From: an uncultured Ruminococcus sp.
GTDB taxonomy: Bacteria > Bacillota > Clostridia > Lachnospirales > Lachnospiraceae
DNA length: 64,000 nucleotides
Direction of reading: 5' to 3'
NCBI GenBank assembly: GCA_900541505.1
Contig: UQKK01000003.1
Span: 1-64,000 of the forward strand
Each line of letters opens with the position of its first letter. The stretch's first letter is position 1. Both the position numbers and the translations under genes were made by a program. Below, piece after piece: positions 1 through 8,961 of the stretch. The notes beneath the pieces were generated by a model. It ran no database searches, was not told the origin of the DNA, and was given only the letters and a program-made list of their open reading frames with translations.

Positions 1-167
1 CATTGAGATTTCCAAAACAGAAGCCTTGCGGCAAAAGAAGATAGAAACAGACTGACTGTGCGCTGCAAAGAACAACGCCTTCAGACTGTATCAGAATTAT
101 CAGAAATATAATGCTTTCTGATATTATAGCACAGATAATTTTTCAAACAAAGACTTGACACAGAACT

Positions 168-195
168 TTGCGATTGCAAGGGACAATGCTATAAT
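168..195 (+). promoter_or_regulatory. Candidate sigma-A promoter of rarA
   Basis: TTGCGA (168-173), a 16-bp spacer and a perfect TATAAT (190-195) lie about 100 bp before rarA. A TTGACA further upstream (155-160) is too far from this -10 to be its partner. Inference from consensus match only. Confidence 0.55.
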
Positions 196-238
196 GGACT
201 CATAGTAAAGAAGGGAATATCCAGAAGAAATGTAAGAG

Positions 239-274
239 ATACCGGGTGTTGGTGATGGTTATGGCTCCCGGTAT
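239..274 (+). other. Hairpin in the rarA leader
   Basis: ATACCGGG (239-246) pairs with CCCGGTAT (267-274) around a 20-nt loop. It sits between the candidate promoter and the Shine-Dalgarno GGAGGGG just before the rarA ATG. No T-tract follows, so it is not an intrinsic terminator; it could affect mRNA stability or translation. Confidence 0.4.
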
Positions 275-296
275 ATTATAGAAGGAGGGGATAGAT

Positions 297-1622
297 ATGC
301 AGCAGATGTCATTGTTTGAAAACCGGCAGATGATGACACCCCTTGCCAGCAGACTGCGCCCGGATTCCCTGGAAGATTTCGTGGGACAGGAGCATTTGAT
401 AGGCAAAGGAAAAATATTGAGACAGCTCATCGAGAAGGACCAGATTTCCTCTATGATATTCTGGGGTCCTCCCGGTGTGGGGAAGACCACCCTTGCCAGT
501 ATCATCGCGGGCAGGACGAAGTCGGAGTTTATCAATTTCAGTGCTGTGACAAGCGGGATAAAGGAAATTAAGGAAGTCATGAAGCAGGCTGAGGAGAGCA
601 GGAGAATGGGAATGCGCACAGTCCTGTTTGTGGATGAGATTCACAGGTTCAATAAAGCCCAGCAGGATGCGTTTCTGCCCTTTGTGGAGAAGGGCAGTAT
701 CGTTTTAATCGGGGCGACCACAGAAAATCCCTCTTTTGAAATCAATTCCGCGCTTTTGTCCCGGTGCCGCGTGTTTGTCCTCAAGGGGCTGGAGGAGAAG
801 GATTTAATTTGTCTTTTAAAAAATGCTCTGAAAAATCCGGCGGGCTTTGGCGGGCAGGATGTCCATATCACAGAGGAGCAGCTCGGTGCGATTGCGGCAT
901 TCGCGAACGGGGATGCCCGCACTGCCTTAAATACGCTGGAAATGGCGGTACTAAACGGAGAAATTACAGCGGAGGGCATCACAGTGACGCAGGAGGGAAT
1001 GGCACAGTGTATCAGCCGCCGTTCGCTCCTCTATGACAAAACCGGGGAGGAGCATTATAATCTTATTTCTGCCCTGCACAAATCCATGCGCAACAGTGAT
1101 GTGGATGCGGCAATCTACTGGATGTGCCGCATGCTGGACGGCGGGGAGGATCCGCTTTATATCGCCAGGCGTCTGATACGGTTTGCCAGCGAGGATGTGG
1201 GAATGGCGGACAGTCAAGCCCTCCAGGTGGCGGTGGCGGCATATCAGGCGTGCCATTTCTTAGGGATGCCCGAATGTGATGTGCATCTGACCCATGCGGT
1301 CACCTATCTTGCCATGGCGCCAAAGTCCAATGCGCTGTACCGGGCATGTGAAGCGTGTAAGCGGGATGTGAAAAGCTCCCCGGCAGAGCCGGTGCCATTG
1401 CATCTTCGCAATGCGCCGACGAAGCTGATGAAGGAGTTGGATTACGGGAAAGGATATATTTACGCCCACGATACGGAGGAAAAAATCGCCCATATGCAGT
1501 GTATGCCGGAGTCGCTAAAAGACAGAAGCTACTATCATCCCACGGAAGAAGGAAAGGAGCGGAAAGTGAAAAAAAGACTGGAGGAAATTCACGCCTTTTC
1601 GGGAAAAGAAAGCCGGATGTAG
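297..1622 (+). CDS. rarA: Replication-associated recombination protein A (RarA/MgsA AAA+ ATPase)
   Basis: AAA+ ATPase of the clamp-loader clade that acts at stalled replication forks. At 441 aa it has the usual family length. The extreme N-terminus carries QMSLF (residues 3-7), which resembles the sliding-clamp-binding pentapeptide. Walker A is GPPGVGKTT (57-65) and Walker B is FVDEIH (111-116). A sensor stretch reading GATTENPSFEIN follows, then the C-terminal tetramerisation region. The ATG is preceded by GAAGGAGGGG. The 3' end overlaps the convergent histidine kinase gene by 34 bp, with no terminator between them. The following gene is unrelated, so rarA appears to be monocistronic. Confidence 0.96.
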   Translation: MQQMSLFENRQMMTPLASRLRPDSLEDFVGQEHLIGKGKILRQLIEKDQISSMIFWGPPGVGKTTLASIIAGRTKSEFINFSAVTSGIKEIKEVMKQAEESRRMGMRTVLFVDEIHRFNKAQQDAFLPFVEKGSIVLIGATTENPSFEINSALLSRCRVFVLKGLEEKDLICLLKNALKNPAGFGGQDVHITEEQLGAIAAFANGDARTALNTLEMAVLNGEITAEGITVTQEGMAQCISRRSLLYDKTGEEHYNLISALHKSMRNSDVDAAIYWMCRMLDGGEDPLYIARRLIRFASEDVGMADSQALQVAVAAYQACHFLGMPECDVHLTHAVTYLAMAPKSNALYRACEACKRDVKSSPAEPVPLHLRNAPTKLMKELDYGKGYIYAHDTEEKIAHMQCMPESLKDRSYYHPTEEGKERKVKKRLEEIHAFSGKESRM

Positions 1623-2485
1623 AGGCTTCCATCCATATATTCTGCGGCAATGGTTCCCTGCATCTCTTCTGTCAGGTGTCTGGCGATTGCAAGACCAAGT
1701 CCGGTGGACTTTGAGGCTGTCTCGACAGTGTAAAAGCGGTCGAACAGCCTTTTTGTCTGGACTTCATCGAGTCCGGAGGCGCGGTTGGAGAACAGGATTT
1801 CTCCCTGTTCATTCAGTGAGATATGCAAATCTCCATCGCTGTATTTTAGGGCATTGCTCAAAATATTGGCGAAAATGCGCAGAAGGGCATCGGAATTTAG
1901 TGTGCGCAGAACCTTCTTTTCCGGCATGGTAATATCCGGAGTGATGGATTTCTGTTTTAAGGCGGCATAGTAGGCGGAGATACTGTCTTCCAGCAGGCGC
2001 TTTACATCTACGGGGTATCGTTTGAGACTGGCAGATGTGGAGGAAAAGACGGAGTAGCGGAAAAGCTCTTCCGTCAGTTGGGTGAGGATTTCCGTGCGCT
2101 GGCGGATGATACGCAGATAACGGTCGGCATCCGCAGATTTTTCTTCACTTTCCAATAAATCCAGATATCCGCTGATGGCAGTCAGAGGTGTGCGTAAGTC
2201 ATGAGAAATATTGGTGACAGCATCCTTTAACTCCATATCTCCCTGGATGAAACGGTGGCGCTCCCGGTGAAGCTCTTTTAGCTGCAGGTTGAGACCTGCA
2301 GCCAGCTTTTTCATGTATTTGTCCTGTCCTGAAATGTCAATCAGGACATTTGTGTTTTCCCGGATGCTCAAAGCAAATCGGTTTTCAATCTCCCGCGCGG
2401 ATTTCCGCAGAAGATGCAGCTTGATGAGCAGAGCCAGAATAAATATAAGAAGTATTGCAATGGTTCCCCACAGCCAAAGTTCCAT
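1589..2485 (-). CDS. Sensor histidine kinase, short membrane-anchored type
   Basis: 298-aa kinase, last gene of the RR-ABC-kinase locus. A single N-terminal membrane helix (residues about 4-26) is followed by a short linker and the DHp domain, with phospho-acceptor His95 in NISHDLRTPLTAI. The HATPase_c domain has an N-box (NILSN, about 207-211) and a GLGLAI G-box. There is no extracellular sensory domain, as in kinases that take their signal from a partner ABC transporter. The start at 2485 has AAGGGG nine bases upstream; an in-frame start 57 bp earlier lacks a ribosome site. The phosphotransfer partner is presumably the response regulator at 4444-5136. The 3' end overlaps convergent rarA by 34 bp. 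Confidence 0.9.
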   Translation of the reverse strand: MELWLWGTIAILLIFILALLIKLHLLRKSAREIENRFALSIRENTNVLIDISGQDKYMKKLAAGLNLQLKELHRERHRFIQGDMELKDAVTNISHDLRTPLTAISGYLDLLESEEKSADADRYLRIIRQRTEILTQLTEELFRYSVFSSTSASLKRYPVDVKRLLEDSISAYYAALKQKSITPDITMPEKKVLRTLNSDALLRIFANILSNALKYSDGDLHISLNEQGEILFSNRASGLDEVQTKRLFDRFYTVETASKSTGLGLAIARHLTEEMQGTIAAEYMDGSLYIRLSFPEKA

Positions 2486-2611
2486 AAAGTGATTCCCCTT
2501 TTCCTTTGTGTATAATTTTCTGCTTTGCCGTGCGCCTTTCACCGGTATGTTCCGGTGTCTCTGTAAAACTCTGTGAACCGGTATTTCCGTGTTCTGTGCG
2601 CGGGAGCATGT

Positions 2612-3445
2612 TTATTTGATATCCTTGCGGTTAAAGGCAAGGACTCCAATTCCCGTGGCGGCAAGATAGATGACCACAGAGGAGACGGCAAACAGGACAG
2701 GTGAGTGCGCGCTCCACTGGGAGAGCTGGATGGTCTGTCCGCTGGGCAGAAAGTCGAGGAAAAATTCATATACCTCCCTCTTTGTGCCTTTAAGATAGTT
2801 GGGATTCGGTTCTTTGTCAGTTTGGACGAACTCCCCGGATTGCGATTCATAGGCATAAGCATCGTAATATTCCGGCTCCTCCAGACGTGCCTGGATATAG
2901 GCGGCGGCAAAGAGAAGGATAAGGACTCCCAGGATATTTATGACCGCTGCCACAGCGCGGCTCTGTTTCAGCATGGAAACCAGCATGATAAGCGAAGTAA
3001 ATGCCAGCGACATGAGGAAACTTAAAGCTGCCAGAATCAGAAAGACGCGGACTTCGGCCTCAAAAAAACCTAACAGCGGAATCCCTACAATGAGGGAAGC
3101 GGCAATGAAGGAAAGGCACATCATCAGCCCGGCAAAACCGCAGATAAACAGATTCGACAGATAGATGGCAGTGCGGGTGTGCCCCACAATAAGTTTATTG
3201 CGGATGGTGCCGTCGCTGTATTCAGTACCTGCAAACAGGCTGATAAATACTGCCAGAAGAATACCGATGAACATACAGTAGGTAAACATGGCACTGTCCA
3301 GAGGTATCACATAGCCGTACTCTTTCATATTGAAATAATTGCTCAGTTTGATGAAAGCAGCAAAAGCTGCCATATAGATGATACAAATCCAAAATGGTTT
3401 GTCCTTTTTTAAACGGGCAAAATTTGCCGCAAGCAGTTTACTCAT
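2612..3445 (-). CDS. ABC-2 type transporter permease subunit
   Basis: About 277 aa with six predicted membrane helices: one near residues 20-35, a second near 55-75, a cluster between about 100 and 180, and a last one near 250-270. A soluble loop rich in E, Y and P lies between helices 5 and 6. This is the layout of permeases in peptide-antibiotic (lantibiotic or bacitracin) export and immunity ABC systems. The ATG at 3445 is chosen because AGGAGG lies eight bases upstream; the GTG nine bases earlier abuts that site. The start overlaps the ATPase gene by 8 bp, which indicates translational coupling. The substrate cannot be read from sequence. Confidence 0.86.
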   Translation of the reverse strand: MSKLLAANFARLKKDKPFWICIIYMAAFAAFIKLSNYFNMKEYGYVIPLDSAMFTYCMFIGILLAVFISLFAGTEYSDGTIRNKLIVGHTRTAIYLSNLFICGFAGLMMCLSFIAASLIVGIPLLGFFEAEVRVFLILAALSFLMSLAFTSLIMLVSMLKQSRAVAAVINILGVLILLFAAAYIQARLEEPEYYDAYAYESQSGEFVQTDKEPNPNYLKGTKREVYEFFLDFLPSGQTIQLSQWSAHSPVLFAVSSVVIYLAATGIGVLAFNRKDIK

Positions 3446-4352
3446 GATGCACACCTCCTACCAGATTTACATAATAACTCTCCAGCGTCTCCTCCCGTTC
3501 GGTCATGGATATTATATCGCAGCCTTGTTCTGAGAGAGCAAGCACCAGCTGGGAAATATTGAGCTTTGCATAAATATCCGCCATGGTGTCAGAGAAGACA
3601 TTGTATTCCATATCCATGCTATCCAGTACCCGTGTAAGAGCCCGGATATCGGAAACCTGAACGCGCAGGCATTTGCGGCATGCACTTTCCAGCTCTTTGG
3701 CGCTGATTTCCCGGACAATGTGCCCTCTGTCGATAAAGCCGTAATGGGTGGCGAGACGGGAGAGCTCATCGAGAATATGGCTGGAGATGAGAAAGGTAAT
3801 CTGCCGTTCCCGGTTCAGTTTAAGAATCAGTTCCCGCATCTCTATGATTCCCTGGGGGTCCAGTCCATTGACGGGCTCATCCAGGACAAGAAAATCCGGA
3901 TTCCCCGCCAGAGCCACAGCGATACCCAGCCTCTGGCGCATTCCTAAGGAAAAGTTTTTTGCTTTCTTTTTGCCTGTATCCGCAAGCCCTACCAGATTTA
4001 AGAGTTCCGGGATATCATCAAAAGAGGGCAGTCCCAGGATACGGTACTGTTCTTTGAGATTTTCTTCCGCCGTCATATCCAGATAGATGGACGGGGTCTC
4101 TACCACAGCGCCCATGCGCCGGCGCACTTTGGTGATAGCTTTTTGTGTGTTCTTGACTCCGTAGAGAGTGTAGCTCCCCTTTGTAGGATTTTGCAGTCCG
4201 CAGATTAAGCGGATGAATGTGGTTTTGCCGGCGCCGTTTTTACCTACAAATCCATAGATGGACCCTCTGGGGATGTGCAGGGAAAGGTCATCGAGCGCCT
4301 TGAAATGCCCGTAGTATTTACAGAGGGCATCCGTTGTCAGAATATACTCCAT
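3438..4352 (-). CDS. ABC transporter ATP-binding protein (BcrA/lantibiotic-immunity type)
   Basis: 304-aa ATPase. Walker A is GKNGAGKTTFIRL (about residues 37-49), the signature is LSLGMRQRLGIA-like (FSLGMRQRLGI, about 135-145), and Walker B is FLVLDEPVNGLDP (about 155-167), followed by an SSHIL switch His. The extra 80-residue C-terminal domain is typical of the BcrA/lantibiotic-protection group rather than of a simple importer ATPase. It pairs with the overlapping permease gene. Together with the regulator upstream and the kinase downstream it forms a self-contained sensing and export locus, so the likely role is defence against a cell-envelope peptide antibiotic (inference). Confidence 0.92.
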   Translation of the reverse strand: MEYILTTDALCKYYGHFKALDDLSLHIPRGSIYGFVGKNGAGKTTFIRLICGLQNPTKGSYTLYGVKNTQKAITKVRRRMGAVVETPSIYLDMTAEENLKEQYRILGLPSFDDIPELLNLVGLADTGKKKAKNFSLGMRQRLGIAVALAGNPDFLVLDEPVNGLDPQGIIEMRELILKLNRERQITFLISSHILDELSRLATHYGFIDRGHIVREISAKELESACRKCLRVQVSDIRALTRVLDSMDMEYNVFSDTMADIYAKLNISQLVLALSEQGCDIISMTEREETLESYYVNLVGGVHHE

Positions 4353-4443
4353 ATAGCAGCCTCCTTTATATTTGTACCTTTTCTGTTGATAATCCTAACA
4401 GATACCGGTTAAGGAAGTGGTAAAGAAGAACGTAAAGAAATAG

Positions 4444-5136
4444 TTAAGACTGCAGTTTGAAGCCGATACCCCATACAGATTCGATATAGTCTTTCCCGTT
4501 GACTGCTTTTAATTTCCTGCGCAGGTTGCTGACATGGACCTTCAAAGAACTCTCCACACAGTCCGGGGTATCTCTGCTGATATCGTCCAGCATGACGGAC
4601 TTGGTGATGACCTGAGCGGGATTTCTAAGCAAAAGCTTTAAGATGGCATACTCCGTAGGTGTGAGACGAACCGGTTCCTCCATGACAGTGACCGTATGGG
4701 AAGAAAGGTCCATGCGTATCTCGTCAAAAGTGAGAGCGGAGGTGTCCCGGGCAGGAGTCTGCCTAAGCCAGACAGCGATGCGGGCGAGGAGTTCGGAAGT
4801 GTCAAAAGGCTTGGTGAGATAGTCGGAGGCGCCGTTTAACAAGAGATTGACCTTGTCGCATACATCGCTTTTTGCACTGGTGACAATGACAGGGAAGCGT
4901 TTCATCTTTGGAAGGACTTCCTCCCCGCTCAGTCCCGGAAGCATGAGGTCCAATAAAATCAGGTCTGGTGTGTGCTCCTTGAGATAGAGCAGGGCTTCTG
5001 TGCCCGAATAGGCGCGGGACACCCGGTATCCCTGTTTTTTCAGCACTTCCTCCACCATATCCCCGATATAGATATCATCGTCCACGATAAATATTTCCCT
5101 GCCTTCTCCACACAGGGGCATAGTCCCTTTTTTCAA
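4444..5136 (-). CDS. OmpR/PhoB-family response regulator
   Basis: 230 aa: an N-terminal receiver with acidic pair DD (19-20), phospho-acceptor Asp63 (in LLDLMLPG) and Lys109 (TKP), then a C-terminal winged helix (LTPTEYAILKLL ... VHVSNLRRKLK ... GIGFKL). It is first in the minus-strand operon RR-ABC ATPase-permease-kinase. The start is a TTG at 5136: GGAGG lies nine bases before it, whereas the first ATG is 15 bases further in and too far from the site. It probably controls its own operon and is phosphorylated by the kinase encoded at the distal end. Confidence 0.92.
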   Translation of the reverse strand: MKKGTMPLCGEGREIFIVDDDIYIGDMVEEVLKKQGYRVSRAYSGTEALLYLKEHTPDLILLDLMLPGLSGEEVLPKMKRFPVIVTSAKSDVCDKVNLLLNGASDYLTKPFDTSELLARIAVWLRQTPARDTSALTFDEIRMDLSSHTVTVMEEPVRLTPTEYAILKLLLRNPAQVITKSVMLDDISRDTPDCVESSLKVHVSNLRRKLKAVNGKDYIESVWGIGFKLQS

Positions 5137-5227
5137 AGCTGTCTACCTCCAAAATAAATAATGAAAAAAGAACTGACTTCAGACAAGGAAGGGCGCTGTT
5201 TTGTCAGCTCTTTTGTTTTCCTATCTT

Positions 5228-5256
5228 ATTGTATCCGCTGCCGGGGGAAAAGACAA
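5228..5256 (-). promoter_or_regulatory. Sigma-A promoter of the RR/ABC/kinase operon
   Basis: On the minus strand TTGTCT (5256-5251), a 17-bp spacer and TACAAT (5233-5228) lie about 90 bp upstream of the response-regulator start. The spacing is canonical. It is back to back with the sigma-E-like promoter of spoIIIAA. Confidence 0.6.
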
Positions 5257-5278
5257 TCCATGTTTTTGAAATTTAGCA

Positions 5279-5307
5279 GGCATATTTTACTTGTCCACTC
5301 ATATATT
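5279..5307 (+). promoter_or_regulatory. Sigma-E-type sporulation promoter of spoIIIAA-AH
   Basis: GGCATATT (5279-5286), 13 bp, CATATATT (5300-5307) closely matches the mother-cell sigma-E consensus (-35 kmATATT, -10 CATAcAnT). It ends 19 bp before the spoIIIAA ATG. spoIIIA is a known sigma-E operon in Bacillus, so position and function agree. Confidence 0.78.
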
Positions 5308-5326
5308 GTTTAAAGAGGTGGACAAG

Positions 5327-6283
5327 ATGGAGACAGAGAGAAAACATACTCAGATTTTGCAGGTCCTGGCAAAGCCGGTGCGGGAGATTATTCAGAAGGA
5401 GAGGCTTGACTTTTCCAACCTGCAGGAAATCAGGCTGCGGACCGGACAACCCCTGCGCCTGTTATACAAAAATGAGGAGATGACACTGCCGCGAAAAGGC
5501 GGGGCAGTTCATACCGTGACAAGAGAAGAAATCAGAGAGACTATGGAATACATCAGTCATTACTCATTGTACGCATATGAGAATGAACTGAAGCAGGGAT
5601 TTTTAACAATAGAAGGAGGGCACCGGGCAGGCGTGGCAGGAAAGGTCATTGTAGAACAGGGAAAGATTAAAAACATACAGTATATTTCATCTATCAATAT
5701 CAGGATGTCCCACGAGGTATTGGGATGCGCGGGGCGGATACTGCCCTTTATCACCAAAAATAGGCAGGTGTGCCATACACTTATCATCTCCGCGCCCCGA
5801 TGCGGGAAAACAACGCTGATTCGGGATTTGGTACGGCAGATATCAGACGGGAATGAATTTGTTAAAGGGTGCACGGTAGGAGTGGTGGATGAACGCTCGG
5901 AATTGGGCGGCTGCTATTTAGGAGTGGCCCAGAACCATCTGGGGAGCAGGACAGATGTGCTGGATTGCTGCCCGAAGGCGGAGGGGATGATTATGCTCAT
6001 CCGCTCCATGGCGCCTCAGGTCATTGCTGTGGATGAAATTGGCACCCAGGAGGATATCCATGCCATCGAGTATGCCATGCAGTGCGGATGCCGGATGATT
6101 GCCAGCGTTCACGGTGCATCCATGGAGGAGGCAAAGAATAAGCCCGTCCTGGGGGAACTCATACGAAAGAAACGGTTTGAGCGTTATGTAGTGCTCCAGA
6201 ACAGAGAAAGACCCGGAGAGATTCAGGGAATCTATGATGAACGGGGGAGTCTTTTATGCAGAGATTGCTGGGAAGCCTGCTGA
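5327..6283 (+). CDS. spoIIIAA: Stage III sporulation protein AA (SpoIIIAA ATPase)
   Basis: 318-aa secretion-type ATPase of the SpoIIIA-SpoIIQ channel that links mother cell and forespore. An N-terminal domain of about 150 residues precedes Walker A APRCGKTT (about 156-163). Acidic VAVDEIGTQED follows as Walker B. The family is related to type II/IV secretion ATPases. The start at 5327 has AAAGAGG eight bases upstream; an in-frame TTG at 5291 lies inside the promoter and is rejected. It overlaps spoIIIAB by 28 bp. Confidence 0.95.
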   Translation: METERKHTQILQVLAKPVREIIQKERLDFSNLQEIRLRTGQPLRLLYKNEEMTLPRKGGAVHTVTREEIRETMEYISHYSLYAYENELKQGFLTIEGGHRAGVAGKVIVEQGKIKNIQYISSINIRMSHEVLGCAGRILPFITKNRQVCHTLIISAPRCGKTTLIRDLVRQISDGNEFVKGCTVGVVDERSELGGCYLGVAQNHLGSRTDVLDCCPKAEGMIMLIRSMAPQVIAVDEIGTQEDIHAIEYAMQCGCRMIASVHGASMEEAKNKPVLGELIRKKRFERYVVLQNRERPGEIQGIYDERGSLLCRDCWEAC

Positions 6284-6774
6284 TTATCACAGCCACCACC
6301 TGCGGCGGTCTCCTTTATTCGGCAGAGCTGAAAGAATATCTGGATAAGCTGCTCTATATCCGCCATGTCATTTATCTGATACAGGGAGAGATGGAGTATA
6401 CGAACGCGCCGCTTGGCGAGGTGTTCGGCAAAATTAGCCTGCGGGTGAAGGAGCCCTACAGCAGGTGGATGAAGGCGATGGAGAGAGAAGTAGAGACAAG
6501 GAGCCAGAGAGGATTTACGAAAATCTGGAATCAATCCATTGATAAATACCTGGGAGAACTGCATTTAAAAAGCACCCACTCTATCCAGCTAAAAGAGCTG
6601 GGGACATTCCTGGGACAACTGGACAAAGACACCTTCCAATCCACCATGCAGATGTACTTAAACCGCCTGGAACTGGAGATTGAAAAGGTGAGAGAGGGGA
6701 TGGCTTCCAAGAGGAGAATCAGCAGCTGGCTGGGAGTGATGGGCGGTATCTTTCTGGTTGTTATACTGCTGTAA
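6256..6774 (+). CDS. spoIIIAB: Stage III sporulation protein AB
   Basis: 172 aa with an N-terminal membrane helix (about 5-22), a long alpha-helical soluble domain and a C-terminal hydrophobic helix (about 158-172). This is the architecture of SpoIIIAB, which resembles GspF-type inner-membrane platform proteins. It lies between spoIIIAA and spoIIIAC in canonical order and starts inside the 3' end of spoIIIAA. Confidence 0.93.
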   Translation: MQRLLGSLLIITATTCGGLLYSAELKEYLDKLLYIRHVIYLIQGEMEYTNAPLGEVFGKISLRVKEPYSRWMKAMEREVETRSQRGFTKIWNQSIDKYLGELHLKSTHSIQLKELGTFLGQLDKDTFQSTMQMYLNRLELEIEKVREGMASKRRISSWLGVMGGIFLVVILL

Positions 6775-6810
6775 ACAAGGAAGAGACAGAACAAAAAGCG
6801 GGAGGAATCC

Positions 6811-7005
6811 ATGACTATAAATCTGATATTTAAAATTGCGGCGGTAGGTATTTTAGTATCCATCTTAAGCCAGGTACTAAAACACAGCGGGAGAGAAGAG
6901 CAGGCGTTCTTAACGAGTTTCGCGGGGCTTATTTTAGTACTGTCATGGGTGCTGCCCTATATTTATGACTTGTTCTTGTCGATTAAACAGTTGTTTTCTC
7001 TATAA
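6811..7005 (+). CDS. spoIIIAC: Stage III sporulation protein AC
   Basis: 64-aa protein made almost entirely of two membrane helices (about 5-22 and 33-52), the standard size for SpoIIIAC. GCGGGAGGAATCC precedes the ATG. A 106-bp gap to spoIIIAD follows, in which nothing else is seen. Confidence 0.92.
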   Translation: MTINLIFKIAAVGILVSILSQVLKHSGREEQAFLTSFAGLILVLSWVLPYIYDLFLSIKQLFSL

Positions 7006-7111
7006 TCAGCCGGCGCAGGACAAATGTCTTCCGGACGTTTGCGCCCCGGGCAGTTCAAAAACCGTTATTCGCAAGGAAAAAGAGAGGAGAAAACGAAAAG
7101 GGGACAGGCGT

Positions 7112-7498
7112 ATGAGTGTACTGCAGATTGGGATTATCGGGGTGATTGGGGCTCTGATGGCAATCCAGTTTAAAAGCGGGAAAACAGAATACGGAATCTA
7201 TATGAGTGTGGGGGCGAGTATCCTTTTGTTCTCCTGCATTGTGGACCGCCTGGAAATTTTTATCAGCACAGTGGAGGAAATCAGCCGGTTTATCCAGATT
7301 GACACGGGCTATATCACGACCATGTTAAAAATGGTGGGCATCACGTATATCGCGGAGTTTTCATCCAGTATATGTAAGGATGCCGGGTATCAGACAATAG
7401 CGGTGCAGATAGAGATTTTCAGTAAGCTGACGATACTGGCGCTGGGGATGCCCGTGCTGCTGGCGCTTTTGGAGACCATACAGGAGTTTCTGTCATGA
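7112..7498 (+). CDS. spoIIIAD: Stage III sporulation protein AD
   Basis: 128-aa membrane protein with three to four hydrophobic helices and the family-typical MSVLQIGIIGVIG start. The ATG at 7112 is preceded by AAGGGG; the longer open frame starting at 6965 overlaps spoIIIAC out of frame and reads as non-coding. The stop overlaps the spoIIIAE start as ATGA. Confidence 0.93.
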   Translation: MSVLQIGIIGVIGALMAIQFKSGKTEYGIYMSVGASILLFSCIVDRLEIFISTVEEISRFIQIDTGYITTMLKMVGITYIAEFSSSICKDAGYQTIAVQIEIFSKLTILALGMPVLLALLETIQEFLS

Positions 7499-8811
7499 CG
7501 GCGGGGAAGGAAAAATACCGCGAAGCCGTCCGGACAGACAGAACGCGCGTACGCAGGAAGAATACACGAAAGGCGGTACTTCTCTGTCTGTCTGCTGCGC
7601 TTTTATTGTTCCTGAGTGTACTCTTATCCGGCGCCGGTTATGTGCTGCCTGTACAGGGCGCGGAGGAGGAAAACATACAGCGCGGGGAATCAGTGGCGGA
7701 GAAAACTGCATCAGAAAGTGAGGAGACCATGACAGAGGAGGAAGCCACCCAGCTTCAGAGGGAGGTGGAGGAGGCGCTCATCGATGAGTTTGATTTCTCG
7801 GAGGTGGACAATAGTTTAAGGCAGATGTTTCCGGCGGAGAAAATAAAATTTGAAGATGTATTTTCCTCTCTCATATCCGGCGACATCGGACAGGCGGGAG
7901 AAATGCTCCTTCACTTTCTGATGGACCAGATTTCCTATGAGTTTCGCTATAACAGAAGGAACCTGGTATACATATTGCTTATCGCGCTCATCGCGGCAGT
8001 GTTCACAAATTTTTCCAGCGCCTTTCAGAACCGGCAGGCATCGGAAATCAGCTTCTATGTCATGTACATGCTGCTCATTACCCTGTGTTTGAGTTCCTTC
8101 CAGATGGCGATGGAGGGAGTGGAAGAAAAGCTTGGATTTTTAGTGGAGTTTATGCAGGTGCTCTGCCCCAGTTATTTTCTGGCTGTGGCACTGGCATCAG
8201 GGAGCGTGACATCTCTGTTTTTCTACAATTTGATTTTGTTTCTGATTTACGTGGTGGAGGTTTTGATTTTGCGTTTCCTTCTGCCGCTGATTCATATTTA
8301 TATCATGGTGCAGGTGCTGGGAAAACTAACAGGGGAGGACTTCCTTTCCCAGCTCGCCGGACTTTTGAAAAAACTGGTATCCTGGCTCTTAAAAACGCTG
8401 CTTGCCTGCGTCATCGGAATCAATGTGGTGCAGGGGCTTCTCGCTCCGGCGATAGACGGGCTCAAGCGGGGAGCGCTCACAAAAACAGCGGAGGCGCTGC
8501 CGGGAGTGGGAAACGCCATCGGCGGCGTGGCGGATGTGGTACTGGGTACCGCAGTGCTCATCAAGAATGGAATCGGTATGGCGGGAGCGGTCATTGCGGT
8601 TGGCATCTGCGCGGTGCCTCTTCTACAGATGCTTTTGATGGCATTTATGTATAAATTGGCGGCTGCACTGGTGCAGCCGGTATCAGACAAAAGGATAACC
8701 GGATGCATCAGCAGCGTCAGCGAAGGGTATGAGCTCATTGTGAAAATCATCTTTACTGCGGGAATCTTATTTTTGCTCACCATTGCGGTGGTGGCGGCAT
8801 CCACGTCCTAG
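7495..8811 (+). CDS. spoIIIAE: Stage III sporulation protein AE
   Basis: 438-aa polytopic membrane protein. An N-terminal signal-type helix (about 27-48) is followed by an acidic, Glu-rich extracellular segment (55-100), then seven or so helices in the C-terminal 300 residues, including a Gly/Ala-rich GVGNAIGGVADVVLGTAV stretch typical of SpoIIIAE. Coupled to spoIIIAD by a 4-bp overlap. A 150-bp gap separates it from spoIIIAF. Confidence 0.94.
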   Translation: MTAGKEKYREAVRTDRTRVRRKNTRKAVLLCLSAALLLFLSVLLSGAGYVLPVQGAEEENIQRGESVAEKTASESEETMTEEEATQLQREVEEALIDEFDFSEVDNSLRQMFPAEKIKFEDVFSSLISGDIGQAGEMLLHFLMDQISYEFRYNRRNLVYILLIALIAAVFTNFSSAFQNRQASEISFYVMYMLLITLCLSSFQMAMEGVEEKLGFLVEFMQVLCPSYFLAVALASGSVTSLFFYNLILFLIYVVEVLILRFLLPLIHIYIMVQVLGKLTGEDFLSQLAGLLKKLVSWLLKTLLACVIGINVVQGLLAPAIDGLKRGALTKTAEALPGVGNAIGGVADVVLGTAVLIKNGIGMAGAVIAVGICAVPLLQMLLMAFMYKLAAALVQPVSDKRITGCISSVSEGYELIVKIIFTAGILFLLTIAVVAASTS

Positions 8812-8961
8812 CTTTGCCTTGCAGCGTGAAAATCCATTCTGCTGAAAGCAAATGAGACAGTGCATTGGCGTAAAGGGGGCATGAAACCACGAGAGGCAAA
8901 ATCGTGAGAGGAAAAGTAAGAGAAGAAATGAGAGAGAACGCAGGCGGGGAGGTATGAGATA

